DNA of 8,147 nucleotides from Actinomycetes bacterium (GCA_023429855.1 JAEZDB010000466.1:1-8147), one strand, 5' to 3'. Shown: positions 1 to 5,927, counted from the first letter of the stretch. The notes: generated from the sequence alone by a model not told the origin. Made by a program: numbers and translations.

Positions 1-390
1 GAGGAGCACTCCGCCCCGCGGGTGCTTGGCGCCGGCGCCGAGGGCGCCGGCTACCTGCTCAAGGACCGTGTTGCCGACCCGGATCGCTTCGTTGAATCGG
101 TCCGCCGCGTCGGCAACGGCGGCTCCGCCCTCGACCCCGAGGTCGTGTCGATGATGCTCGGCCGCAAGACGGGCTCTGGCGGCCCGCTCGACTCTCTGAC
201 GGAGCGGGAGACCGAGGTGCTCTCGCGCATGGCCGAGGGACGCACCAACCGCGCGATCTCTGGCGAGCTCTTTCTCTCGGAGCGCGCCGTGGAGCGCCAT
301 GTGACGGGCATCTTCGAGAAGCTCGGGCTCACGAACACCGGCGAGGACCACCGGCGGGTGCTCGCCGTGCTCGCCTGGCTCGACCGCTAG
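1..390 (+). CDS. NarL/LuxR-family response regulator, C-terminal part (5' end outside window)
   Basis: The reading frame is open from base 1 and ends at TAG 388-390, giving 129 residues; family members are usually about 210-220 residues, so most of the receiver domain, including the phosphorylated Asp, lies upstream. The visible receiver end has the typical GYLLKD segment (residues 18-22) with the conserved Lys at 21, followed by the helix ending in GGSALDPEVV. A GerE/LuxR helix-turn-helix follows: LTERETEVL at 66-74 and the recognition helix region SERAVERHVTGIFEKLGL at about 93-110. The end (DDHRRVLAVL-like) is common in actinobacterial members. It should be the DNA-binding output partner of a sensor kinase, which is not visible here. 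Nothing links it to the sulfur genes, which start more than 1.5 kb away on the other strand. The internal GTG at 22 is not the real start, because the family match continues upstream of it. Family assignment is secure; the target genes are unknown. Confidence 0.93.
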   Translation, partial: EEHSAPRVLGAGAEGAGYLLKDRVADPDRFVESVRRVGNGGSALDPEVVSMMLGRKTGSGGPLDSLTERETEVLSRMAEGRTNRAISGELFLSERAVERHVTGIFEKLGLTNTGEDHRRVLAVLAWLDR

Positions 391-412
391 GCGAGCGACG
401 TCCACAGCGCCA

Positions 413-454
413 CCGCGCCCGCCAGCCCCGCGCCCGCCAGCCCCGCGCCCGCCC
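413..454. repeat. 15-bp tandem repeat, about 2.8 units
   Basis: The unit CCGCGCCCGCCAGCC occurs at 413-427 and 428-442 without mismatch, and its first 11 bases recur at 443-453. The same GC-rich start appears again at 506-516, at the head of the second copy of the 62-bp element, so the repeat boundary coincides with the start of that element. This fits slippage or duplication at the junction. No coding role is evident, because it lies just after the response regulator stop. Confidence 0.85.
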
Positions 455-567
455 AACAATCAAGGAGTCCTGGAGGGTCTAACCCCGGTCAAAACTCCCC
501 GATTGCCGCGCCCGCCCAACAATCAAGGAGTCCTGGAGGGTCTAATCCGGGTCAGAACTCCCCGATT
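443..567. repeat. 62-bp element in two tandem copies, REP-like hairpin
   Basis: Copies at 443-504 and 506-567 (period 63) match at 59 of 62 positions; the differences are 483 C/T, 486 C/G and 492 A/G in copy 1 versus copy 2. Each copy is an imperfect palindrome. In copy 1 CAATC-AA-GGAGT (457-468) can pair with ACTCC-CC-GATTG (494-505) around a 2x2 internal mismatch, and GGGT (475-478) with ACCC (482-485) can form an inner stem. In copy 2 the change at 546 turns a G-C pair into G-U, so the inner stem can still form. The nested palindrome with a GGGTCTAACCCC-like core is reminiscent of REP/BIME elements. No T-run follows, so a simple intrinsic terminator for the response regulator is less likely. 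Confidence 0.75.
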
Positions 568-794
568 CGCGCTAGCCGTTCGACTGAGCGCAAAACCAGA
601 AAATGGGCGATTTTGTCCGATCGGCCTAGGCCAGCCGCCCAGAAGTGGTCCAGTCACTTGATCGAGCGCACAGATCTGCAGGCGCAGGGTGCCGATGGTG
701 TGGGTGTGCAGTGCTCATCGACCTTCGCGACGCCGTGCATCTCCGGCGCGGCCGCGGATCTCGACGAGCGCTGCCGCAGTCACGGACGACCTGT

Positions 795-811
795 GGTCCA
801 CGGATGGACCG
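795..811. repeat. Palindrome GGTCCA-N4-TGGACC, first copy
   Basis: GGTCCA (795-800) and TGGACC (805-810) are inverted around CGGA. The 16-bp word recurs with one mismatch at 897-912. A symmetric site of this size with a second copy about 100 bp away could be a binding site for a dimeric regulator, or part of a dispersed repeat. No promoter or gene can be tied to it. Confidence 0.55.
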
Positions 812-895
812 TTTTATGCCCCGCAAGATCCTCGGTTAACCGGCGCAAAGTCGGCGGGTGCGCTGCGCCCCCCGCACGAAGCTTCCCCCAGCACT

Positions 896-913
896 CGGTC
901 CATGGATGGACCG
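896..913. repeat. Perfect palindrome CGGTCCAT-GG-ATGGACCG, second copy
   Basis: The 8-bp arms at 896-903 and 906-913 match perfectly around GG. It is the better-formed partner of the site at 795-811 and shares 15 of 16 core bases with it. Its function is not known; it could be an operator or a repeat. Confidence 0.6.
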
Positions 914-988
914 CATTCGCGCGGCCGGCCCATGGGCGCGAGGCGGTTGCTCGAGTTCGCGCGCGGCGGCGGCGGCGGCGCGAGCCGA

Positions 989-1008
989 CTCGCTCGCCGG
1001 TGAGCGAG
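989..1008 (-). terminator. Hairpin just past the 67-aa gene, possible terminator
   Basis: CTCGCTC (989-995) and GAGCGAG (1002-1008) are perfect inverted arms around a 6-nt loop, 18 nt beyond the stop codon of the minus-strand gene that ends at 1027. The position suits a transcript end. No T-run follows on the minus strand (the next bases are GC-rich), so at most it would be a U-less hairpin. Confidence 0.3.
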
Positions 1009-1026
1009 CGATAGACCGTTCGGCGG

Positions 1027-1230
1027 TTACGCGGCGCTGCCGGCGCGCATGTCCCACAGGGGGATCTGGGAGCCGTCGAGGCGCAGCTGCAGCTGGGCGT
1101 CGAGTGCGTCGAGCTCGGCGGCGTCGAGGCCGGCGAGCGCTGCGTCGACCGCGGGCGCGGCCTCACTCCAGGCGGCGAGGACCAGGTCGATGGAGTCGAC
1201 GGCGGGCGCCTCGATCGTGAGCTGCGGCAT
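1027..1230 (-). CDS. Small acidic protein of unknown function, 67 aa
   Basis: I do not recognise this protein. The frame runs from ATG at 1230 to TAA at 1027. Coding is supported by near-exclusive G or C at third positions (only three exceptions in 67 codons), together with a balanced composition unlike the Arg/Ser/Pro-rich shadow frames around it. The product is Ala/Leu/Asp-rich and acidic. It starts MPQLTIEAP, has a probable helix at about 12-50 (VDSIDLVLAAWSEAAPAVD and an Asp-Ala-Leu-rich run), and ends in a more polar tail with LDGSQIPLWDMR. There is no signal peptide or membrane segment, so it should be cytoplasmic. The region before the ATG lacks a good Shine-Dalgarno site (only GAG close by), which weakens the start. 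It lies 132 nt downstream of the 37-aa gene on the same strand and could share its transcript. Confidence 0.55.
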   Translation of the reverse strand: MPQLTIEAPAVDSIDLVLAAWSEAAPAVDAALAGLDAAELDALDAQLQLRLDGSQIPLWDMRAGSAA

Positions 1231-1362
1231 GAGTCTCGTGCGGTGGGGGTCGCGGGAGGTTCGCGGAGGTCAGCACCGCGGACGCACATTGTTGCGCGTC
1301 GTACCTTGTGCGTGCTGTGACGTTCGCGCCACGTTGGGCGGCGGCCGGCGTGATCGGCGTGC

Positions 1363-1476
1363 CTACGCCCCGGCGGCAGCAGGCTTGAGCAGATGCGTGA
1401 TGGTGGCGAGGCCAGCCGTGGCCAGCGTGGCGCCGACGACGAGACCTGCCGCCGCGGAAATCGCGACTAGAGGCAC
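1363..1476 (-). CDS. 37-aa single-span membrane peptide
   Basis: A short frame runs from GTG at 1476 to TAG at 1363. The product starts MPLVAISAAAGLVVGATLAT, continues AGLATITHLLKPAAAGA, and is hydrophobic from about residue 3 to 29 with a Lys at 31. That suggests one transmembrane helix (or an uncleaved signal anchor) with a short tail. A strong Shine-Dalgarno sequence GGGAGGG lies at 1486-1480, close before the GTG. This site and the coherent hydrophobic pattern are the main evidence for a gene. It resembles the tiny one-helix proteins common in Actinobacteria (for example the DUF2613 type), but I cannot assign it to that family from sequence alone. A hairpin at 1511-1538 separates it from DNA further upstream. 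Its function is unknown. Confidence 0.55.
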   Translation of the reverse strand: MPLVAISAAAGLVVGATLATAGLATITHLLKPAAAGA

Positions 1477-1510
1477 AGACCCTCCCAGAGGTCAGTGGAA
1501 AACAAGCTTG

Positions 1511-1538
1511 GGACCGGCCCCTCCCCTGGGGCCGGTCC
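1511..1538 (-). terminator. Perfect 11-bp hairpin, terminator-like in minus direction
   Basis: GGACCGGCCCC (1511-1521) and GGGGCCGGTCC (1528-1538) are perfect inverted arms with a 6-nt loop, nearly all G-C. Read leftward, the stem is followed by CAAGCTTGTTTTCC, so a short T-run comes about 8 nt after the stem. It could end minus-strand transcription from the cys operon before the small genes, or sit in the leader of the 37-aa gene (the start at 1476 is 34 nt away). The U-tract is displaced, so the call is moderate. Confidence 0.42.
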
Positions 1539-1596
1539 AGCCGCGAACCCGTCCCGGCCGCGGCGTGGCCGAGACGATACGCATCGAATAAGCGCA

Positions 1597-1616
1597 TTTC
1601 AGAACGACTTTCAGAA
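1597..1616. repeat. Direct repeat TTTCAGAA, 12-bp spacing
   Basis: TTTCAGAA occurs at 1597-1604 and again at 1609-1616, separated by CGAC, in a locally AT-richer patch. A period of 12 bp is close to one helical turn, as in some regulator binding sites. It lies upstream of the minus-strand small genes. Chance occurrence is not excluded. Confidence 0.35.
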
Positions 1617-1665
1617 TCTCGTTCCAAAAAGCCAGCGGCATCCCACGGCATCTGTTCTCCCTGAA

Positions 1666-1724
1666 ACGCACACGGACCGTGGTCCGCTGTCGCCTGACGA
1701 CAGTGGACCACGGTCCGTGCGCGT
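1666..1724. repeat. Very long hairpin: 22-bp arms, 5-nt loop
   Basis: The arms at 1671-1692 and 1698-1719 are complementary at 21 of 22 positions; the exception (G1685 with T1704) would be a G-U pair in plus-strand RNA. The loop is CCTGA. After one mismatch (A1670/C1720) the stem continues with ACGC (1666-1669) and GCGT (1721-1724). Each arm itself holds a GGACC-N2-GGTCC palindrome, so alternative smaller hairpins can form. It lies about 224 nt past the cysN stop and could block or end transcription from either side. TTT follows on the minus side only weakly (GCGTTTCAG), so a classic intrinsic terminator is not clear. The end of a small mobile element is another possibility. Confidence 0.7.
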
Positions 1725-1947
1725 CGACTCCGGAGCCACCGACGGCTATGGCGCCGCAATCAGTCGGCCCGGGTGGGGGTAGGCCCCGGGACGACCGTTG
1801 CGACCGCAGTGAATGAGCGCCAGCGAAGGAACGGAAGGGTGTCGGCCCGGGGGCTACCCCCGCGCGGGCGCCAGCACCGCAGCTGCCCGCAACCGAACAG
1901 GCCGTCGGCGCCGCAGCGACTCAGCGCCCCTGCAGGCGCCGAGCCCG

Positions 1948-3282
1948 CTAGCCGCGGACCATCCCCGCGGCGACCGTGTCGTTCGTGCCTTCGTCGATGA
2001 GGATGAACGCGCCGGTTGCGCGGTTGACGGTGTAGGGGTCGACGACGAGCGGGCGCTTGGAGCGCAGGCGCACGCCGGCGATGCCGTTGAGGTTCAGCTG
2101 CTCGGGCAGGTCGCCGTCGCGGGTGAGGGTGTCGAGGTCGAGCTGGTCGACGAAGCCGTCGAACTTGACGGGCGTCGTCTGCGTCGTGGTCTTGAGCAGC
2201 AGGCGGGCGCCGGGGCTGAGCGGGCGGTCGCTCATCCAGCAGATGTCGGCTTCGAGCTCGCGGACGGGCTCAGGCGCGGCGGAGGCAGCGGCGAGGACGT
2301 CGCCGCGGCTCACGTCGATGTCGTCTTCGAGCAGCACCGTGACGGACTGGCCGGGCACAGCCTGGTCGAGCTGCTTACCGAGCAGCTCGATGCCGGCGAT
2401 CTTGGAGGAGCGGCCGCTCGGGAGCACTGTGACCTCTTGGCCGGGTGTGAGGACGCCCGACGCGACCTGGCCGGCGTAGCCGCGGTAGTCGTGGAGCTCG
2501 TGGCTGGTCGCGTCGCCGGGGCGGATGACCCACTGCACGGGGAAGCGCAGGTCGGTGCGGTTCTGGTCGCCGATCACCGGCACCGTCTCGAGGGTCTCGA
2601 GCAGCAGCGGGCCGGTGTACCACGGGGCCGCGTCCGACCGGGTCGTCACGTTGTCGCCGTGGAGGGCGCTGATCGGGATGATCCGCACGTCGTCCTCGCC
2701 CAGCGTGGCGGCGAGCGCCTGCAGCTCCTCGGAGAGCTCTTCGAAGCGGTCCTGCGACCAATCGACGAGGTCCATCTTGTTGAGTGCCACGACGATGTGG
2801 CGGATGCCGAGCAGCGCCGCGATGAAGAGGTGGCGGCGGGTCTGCTCGACCACGCCCTGGCGCGCGTCGACGAGCACGATCGCCACGTCGGCGGTCGAAG
2901 CGCCCGTGACCATGTTGCGGGTGTACTGCACGTGGCCGGGCGTGTCGGCGAGCACGAACGTGCGGCGGCCCGTCGTGAAGTAGCGGTAGGCGACGTCGAT
3001 CGTGATGCCCTGCTCGCGCTCGGCGCGCAGGCCGTCGGTGAGCAGCGAGAGATCGAGGACGCCTTCGCCGTGACGGCGCACCGACGCCGCCTCAACGGCG
3101 GCGAGCTGGTCGGAGAGGACCTGCTTGGAGTCGTAGAGCAGCCGGCCGATCAGGGTCGACTTGCCGTCGTCGACGGAGCCGGCGGTGGCGACGCGCACGA
3201 GATCGGCGTGGCCGATCCGCTCGAGCTCGGCGTGGCGGGCCTCGAAGGCCTCGCCTTCAAGGAGTGCAGCAGCGGCAGCCAT
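1948..3282 (-). CDS. cysN: Sulfate adenylyltransferase, GTPase subunit CysN
   Basis: CysN is the regulatory GTPase of ATP sulfurylase; with CysD it forms adenosine 5'-phosphosulfate (APS) from sulfate and ATP, using GTP hydrolysis to drive the reaction in the cytoplasm. The 444-residue product shows the EF-Tu-like G motifs in order: GSVDDGKST (35-43), GITIDVAY (92-99) in switch I, DTPGH (113-117), NKMD (168-171) and SAL (205-207). Beta-barrel domains follow (about 235 to the end), with RFPVQWVIRP and GYAGQVASG segments typical of CysN. It is slightly shorter than the E. coli protein (about 475) and stops after the barrel domains, so no APS kinase (CysC) domain is fused. ATG at 3282 follows the cysD stop by 2 nt; a GAGGGG site lies within the end of cysD, about 11 nt upstream. 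It is the last gene of the cysH-permease-cysD-cysN operon. Confidence 0.97.
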   Translation of the reverse strand: MAAAAALLEGEAFEARHAELERIGHADLVRVATAGSVDDGKSTLIGRLLYDSKQVLSDQLAAVEAASVRRHGEGVLDLSLLTDGLRAEREQGITIDVAYRYFTTGRRTFVLADTPGHVQYTRNMVTGASTADVAIVLVDARQGVVEQTRRHLFIAALLGIRHIVVALNKMDLVDWSQDRFEELSEELQALAATLGEDDVRIIPISALHGDNVTTRSDAAPWYTGPLLLETLETVPVIGDQNRTDLRFPVQWVIRPGDATSHELHDYRGYAGQVASGVLTPGQEVTVLPSGRSSKIAGIELLGKQLDQAVPGQSVTVLLEDDIDVSRGDVLAAASAAPEPVRELEADICWMSDRPLSPGARLLLKTTTQTTPVKFDGFVDQLDLDTLTRDGDLPEQLNLNGIAGVRLRSKRPLVVDPYTVNRATGAFILIDEGTNDTVAAGMVRG

Positions 3283-3284
3283 CT

Positions 3285-4217
3285 CTAGAAGTACCCCTCG
3301 GTCTTGCGGTCCTCCATGGAGGCCTCGCTGGCGCGGTCGTCGGCGCGGGTCTCGCCGCGTTCGGTCACGTCGGTGGCGGCGATCTCGGCGACGACGTCGT
3401 CGAGCGTGTCGGCCTCGGATTGGACGGCGCCGGTGATGGTGAGGTCGCCGACCGTGCGGTAGCGGACCTTGGTAGTGAACGGCTCGGAGTCGCGCTCGTC
3501 GCGCTCGACGAGCGGGTGAGCGGCGTAGAGCATCCCGTCGCGGCGGAACACCTCGCGCTCATGCGCGAAGTAGATCGACGGCAGCTCGATGCCCTCGGCG
3601 GCGATGTACTGCCACACGTCGAGCTCGGTCCAGTTCGAGATCGGGAACACGCGCACGTTCTCGCCTTGGCGGACGCGACCGTTGTAGAGGTTCCACAGCT
3701 CAGGGCGCTGGTTTTTGGGATCCCAGCCGCCGAAGTCGTCGCGGAAGGAGAAGATGCGCTCCTTCGCGCGGGCGCGCTCCTCGTCGCGGCGGGCGCCGCC
3801 AAAGCAGGCGTCGAAGCCGTGCTCCTCGATCGCGTCGAGCAGCGTGGTCGTCTGCAGGCGGTTGCGCGACGACCGCACGCCGGTGTTGTCCTGCACGCGC
3901 CCCGCATCGATCGTGTCTTGCACCGACGCGACGATCAGCCGCTCGCCGAGCTCCTCGGCGCGGCGGTCGCGGTACTCGATGACCTCGGGGAAGTTGTGCT
4001 CGGTGTCGACGTGCAGCAGCGGAAACGGGAACTTGCCCGGCCGGAACGCCTTCTCGGCGAGCCGCAGCAGGACGATCGAGTCCTTGCCGCCGGAGAACAG
4101 CAGCACGGGCTTCTCGAACTCGGCGGCCACCTCGCGGAAGATGTGGATCGCCTCGGCCTCGAGAGCCTCGAGCTTGGTGAGCACCGGGGCGCTCAACGTC
4201 TGGGGCGGGGAAGTCAC
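3285..4217 (-). CDS. cysD: Sulfate adenylyltransferase, catalytic subunit CysD
   Basis: CysD carries the catalytic site of the CysDN ATP sulfurylase and belongs to the adenine nucleotide alpha-hydrolase-like (PAPS reductase/ATP sulfurylase) fold. The 310-residue product has the pyrophosphate-binding loop FSGGKDS at 41-47, HVDTEHNFPEV at 69-79, FGGARRDEERARAKER at 139-154, and a WNLYNGR stretch near 175-181. It ends in MEDRKTEGYF, the C-terminus typical of the family. Length is normal (E. coli CysD has 302). The start is GTG at 4217, with GAGGTG about 6 nt upstream. It overlaps the stop of the permease gene in a GTGA (4214-4217), so translation of the two is probably coupled. The stop TAG lies 2 nt before cysN, which fits the need for equal amounts of the two subunits. 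Confidence 0.97.
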   Translation of the reverse strand: MTSPPQTLSAPVLTKLEALEAEAIHIFREVAAEFEKPVLLFSGGKDSIVLLRLAEKAFRPGKFPFPLLHVDTEHNFPEVIEYRDRRAEELGERLIVASVQDTIDAGRVQDNTGVRSSRNRLQTTTLLDAIEEHGFDACFGGARRDEERARAKERIFSFRDDFGGWDPKNQRPELWNLYNGRVRQGENVRVFPISNWTELDVWQYIAAEGIELPSIYFAHEREVFRRDGMLYAAHPLVERDERDSEPFTTKVRYRTVGDLTITGAVQSEADTLDDVVAEIAATDVTERGETRADDRASEASMEDRKTEGYF

Positions 4218-5200
4218 GCGGCACCTCGCACCGGTCGAACAGGAGACTTGGAACTACTCGGACTCGGCGGCCCGGCGGCACGGCCCTCCGCCGCGGCGGC
4301 CTCGGCGGCGGCCGCGGCCTCGGCCCGCGAGCGGGAGCGGTGGAACATCCACGCGACCCAGCCGGCAACCAGCGGGAGCGCGACGATCAGCACGGGCGGC
4401 ACGCCGATGCCGGCCTTGGTGGCCACGCCGAGCGAGGCGGCCAGAAGCACGCAGGCCAGCGCCGGGCGCAGGGCGTCGGCGTGCACCTTGGGCAGCAGGG
4501 CGGTGCCGATGATGACGCCCGGAATCGAGCCGATCAGCAGGGCAGCGGTGAGCCCGTAGTCGATGTTGCCGGCGGCGCCGTGCGCGATCGCGGCGGTCCA
4601 CAGCAGGATCGCCGCGTGGAACACGTCGGTACCGACCACGCGGTGCGGGGTCAGCCGGAAGAAGAGAATGAGCGCCAGCCCGATCAGGGCGCCAGAGCCG
4701 ACCGACGTGATGCCGAGGATCGCGCCGAGGATCAGGCCGAAGCCCACGGCCGCGGTCTTCGTGCGCCGGTCGAGGTCGACGGTGTGCCGCTCTGAGTGCT
4801 TGAGGTGCGGCAGGAAGTAGACGCGAAACAGGATCGCCGCCGAGACGAGCAGCAGCGCCGCAGCGACGGCTGTCATCAGGACGTCCTGGTAGTCGGCGCC
4901 GTAGTACGCCGCGAGCTTCTCGCTGATCCACACGCCCACGAGCGAGCCGGGCACCGACCCGAACGCCAGCCACTTGGAGATGCCCAGGTCGACCGTGCCG
5001 GCACGCAGGTGGCGCCAGCCGCCGACGGTCTTCGTCACCGCGCCATAGGCCAGATCGGTACCGATCGCGATCGTCGGCGGAATGCCGCCGGCCAACAGGA
5101 GCAGCGGTGTCATCAGCGAGCCGCCACCGATGCCGGTGAGGCCGACGAGGATGCCGACGACCAGGCCGAAGGCGATGAACTGCGGGTCGATCCCGAACAC
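4214..5200 (-). CDS. TauE/SafE-family permease, sulfate uptake or sulfite export
   Basis: This is an integral membrane protein of the TauE/SafE (DUF81) family, 328 residues. The two homologous halves show the family signatures GLTGIGGGSLMTPLLLL (20-36) and GITSVGSGALIGLALIL (163-179). Hydrophobic spans are visible at roughly 8-28, 74-92, 104-128, 148-182, 192-212, 216-238, 246-262 and 268-286. A polar Ala/Ser/Pro-rich tail (287-328) follows, longer than usual and probably cytoplasmic. The substrate is not evident from sequence. Its place between cysH and cysD, with a 4-nt gap after cysH and a GTGA overlap into cysD, points to an inorganic sulfur anion. In Corynebacterium a DUF81 protein of the cys cluster (called CysZ there) is proposed to import sulfate, whereas other family members export sulfite. 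The start GTG at 5200 lacks a good ribosome site, so re-initiation after cysH is likely. The family is secure, the direction of transport is not. Confidence 0.9.
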   Translation of the reverse strand: MFGIDPQFIAFGLVVGILVGLTGIGGGSLMTPLLLLAGGIPPTIAIGTDLAYGAVTKTVGGWRHLRAGTVDLGISKWLAFGSVPGSLVGVWISEKLAAYYGADYQDVLMTAVAAALLLVSAAILFRVYFLPHLKHSERHTVDLDRRTKTAAVGFGLILGAILGITSVGSGALIGLALILFFRLTPHRVVGTDVFHAAILLWTAAIAHGAAGNIDYGLTAALLIGSIPGVIIGTALLPKVHADALRPALACVLLAASLGVATKAGIGVPPVLIVALPLVAGWVAWMFHRSRSRAEAAAAAEAAAAEGRAAGPPSPSSSKSPVRPVRGAA

Positions 5201-5204
5201 TGGG

Positions 5205-5927
5205 CTAGGCGACCTTCACAGCGGAGTGGTCGGCGGCGCCCTTGGCCGGGGCGCCGTCCTGCTGGTCCTCGTGGAGGCCGCACTCGACCTTGCCGGTCCC
5301 GGCCCAGCGGCCCTCGCGGCCCTCGCCGGGGTTGGTGCACGGCACGCAGCCGATCGAGGCGAAGCCCTGGTCGTGCAGCGGGTGGTACGGCAGCGAGCGA
5401 GCGTGGACCTCGCGCCAGACGTCCTTGTCGCTCCAGTCGGCGAGCGGGTTGATCTTCACGAGGCCGAACTGCGCGTCCCACTCGACCTTCTTCGCGTTCG
5501 CGCGGGCCGGGGACTGGTCGCGGCGGATGCCGGTGATCCAGGCGTCGAGCTTGCCGAGGCCGTCCTTGAGCGGACCGATCTTGCGCAGCTGGCAGCAGGC
5601 CGTGGGGTTGCTCTTCCACAGCTCGGCGCCGTGCTCGGCCGCCTGGGCTTCGAGCGTTGGCCCCCGCCAGCGCTCGATCTTCGTCGAGTACTTCTCCTCG
5701 ACCGTCGCCAGCAGGTCGTAGGTCTCGGGGAAGAGCAGGTCGGTGTCGAGGGCGAAAACCCGCGCCTTGGAGTCGGCCGCGAAGAGGTAGTCGAGCAGGA
5801 CCGACTCCTCCTTTTGAAAGGAGCAGGCCAGCGCAAGGCCCTGCCCGAAAGTCTCGGTGGCCCACCGCACGACCTCGGCGGCCGTGGCGTCTTCGAGGTC
5901 GGGAAGCTGTGGTTCGGCGTTCGACAC
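5205..5927 (-). CDS. cysH: Assimilatory APS reductase, iron-sulfur type (CysH)
   Basis: The enzyme reduces APS to sulfite and AMP with thioredoxin-type electron donors. The 240-residue product has SFQKEESVLL (36-45) at the nucleotide site, then CC at 111-112 in the TACCQLRKIGPL segment and C194/C197 in SIGCVPCT. These paired cysteines bind the [4Fe-4S] cluster of APS reductases and are absent from E. coli-type PAPS reductases. C216 in ECGLH is the catalytic cysteine motif. Use of APS also fits the absence of an APS kinase. I chose GTG 5927 because the family match begins shortly after it and the upstream in-frame codons use A/T-rich third positions unlike the gene. The nearby GGGGAG is too close for a normal Shine-Dalgarno, and an extended -10 at 5936-5944 suggests a leaderless mRNA. 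ATG 5963, with GGAG 9 nt upstream, is an alternative that adds 12 residues. It is the first gene of the minus-strand operon. Confidence 0.94.
   Translation of the reverse strand: MSNAEPQLPDLEDATAAEVVRWATETFGQGLALACSFQKEESVLLDYLFAADSKARVFALDTDLLFPETYDLLATVEEKYSTKIERWRGPTLEAQAAEHGAELWKSNPTACCQLRKIGPLKDGLGKLDAWITGIRRDQSPARANAKKVEWDAQFGLVKINPLADWSDKDVWREVHARSLPYHPLHDQGFASIGCVPCTNPGEGREGRWAGTGKVECGLHEDQQDGAPAKGAADHSAVKVA

Larger units (their letters stand above)
391..1026. other. Intergenic stretch without a convincing gene
   Basis: These 636 bases lie between the response regulator stop and the stop of the 67-aa minus-strand gene. Open frames exist on both strands but give Arg/Ser/Pro-rich, low-complexity proteins with no recognisable domain. 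The stretch holds a 15-bp tandem repeat (413-454), a 62-bp duplicated element (443-567), an AT-richer island at 591-616 (CAAAA/TTTTG ends that could pair), a GGCCTAGGCC palindrome at 623-632, two related GGTCC palindromes (795-811 and 896-913), a CGGTTAACCG palindrome at 833-842 and a CGG-rich run at 961-980. It may include decayed coding sequence around 640-790, but I could not identify a parent gene. Confidence 0.6.
1477..1947. other. Intergenic stretch beyond cysN, hairpin-rich
   Basis: No convincing gene is seen between the cysN stop and the 37-aa gene. It contains hairpins at 1511-1538 and 1666-1724, a TTTCAGAA direct repeat at 1597-1616, and a small perfect hairpin CGGGGG-CTA-CCCCCG at 1848-1862 about 85 nt past the cysN stop, without a T-run. 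The stretch 1585-1670 is less GC-rich than its surroundings and is the likeliest place for a promoter reading leftward to the small genes, but no clear -35/-10 pair stands out. Confidence 0.55.

Noticed and set aside
443..567. Possible minimal CRISPR array from the two repeated units
   Set aside because: The units are adjacent copies of one 62-bp element with no spacer between them, and no cas gene is present.
613..1014. Plus-strand frame of 133 codons in the intergenic region
   Set aside because: Arg/Ser/Pro-rich, no codon-position bias, runs through the palindromes and the CGG run; no family recognised.
1163..1759. Minus-strand frame of 198 codons overlapping both small genes and the hairpins
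   Set aside because: It would read through two strong hairpins and overlap a better-supported frame with high third-position GC; the product is Arg/His-rich and featureless.
1948..3282. CysNC bifunctional protein with an APS kinase domain
   Set aside because: The frame ends after the beta-barrel domains at residue 444, with no second P-loop and no kinase-like sequence downstream of the stop.
1813..3288. Long plus-strand open frame (491 codons) antisense to cysN
   Set aside because: It is the mirror of cysN in GC-rich DNA; the product is Val/Gly/Ala/Arg-rich with no domain, while the minus frame has all G motifs of CysN.
3264..4559. 431-codon plus-strand open frame across cysD and the permease gene
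   Set aside because: It is antisense to two well-matched genes and crosses their boundary, with no recognisable protein features.
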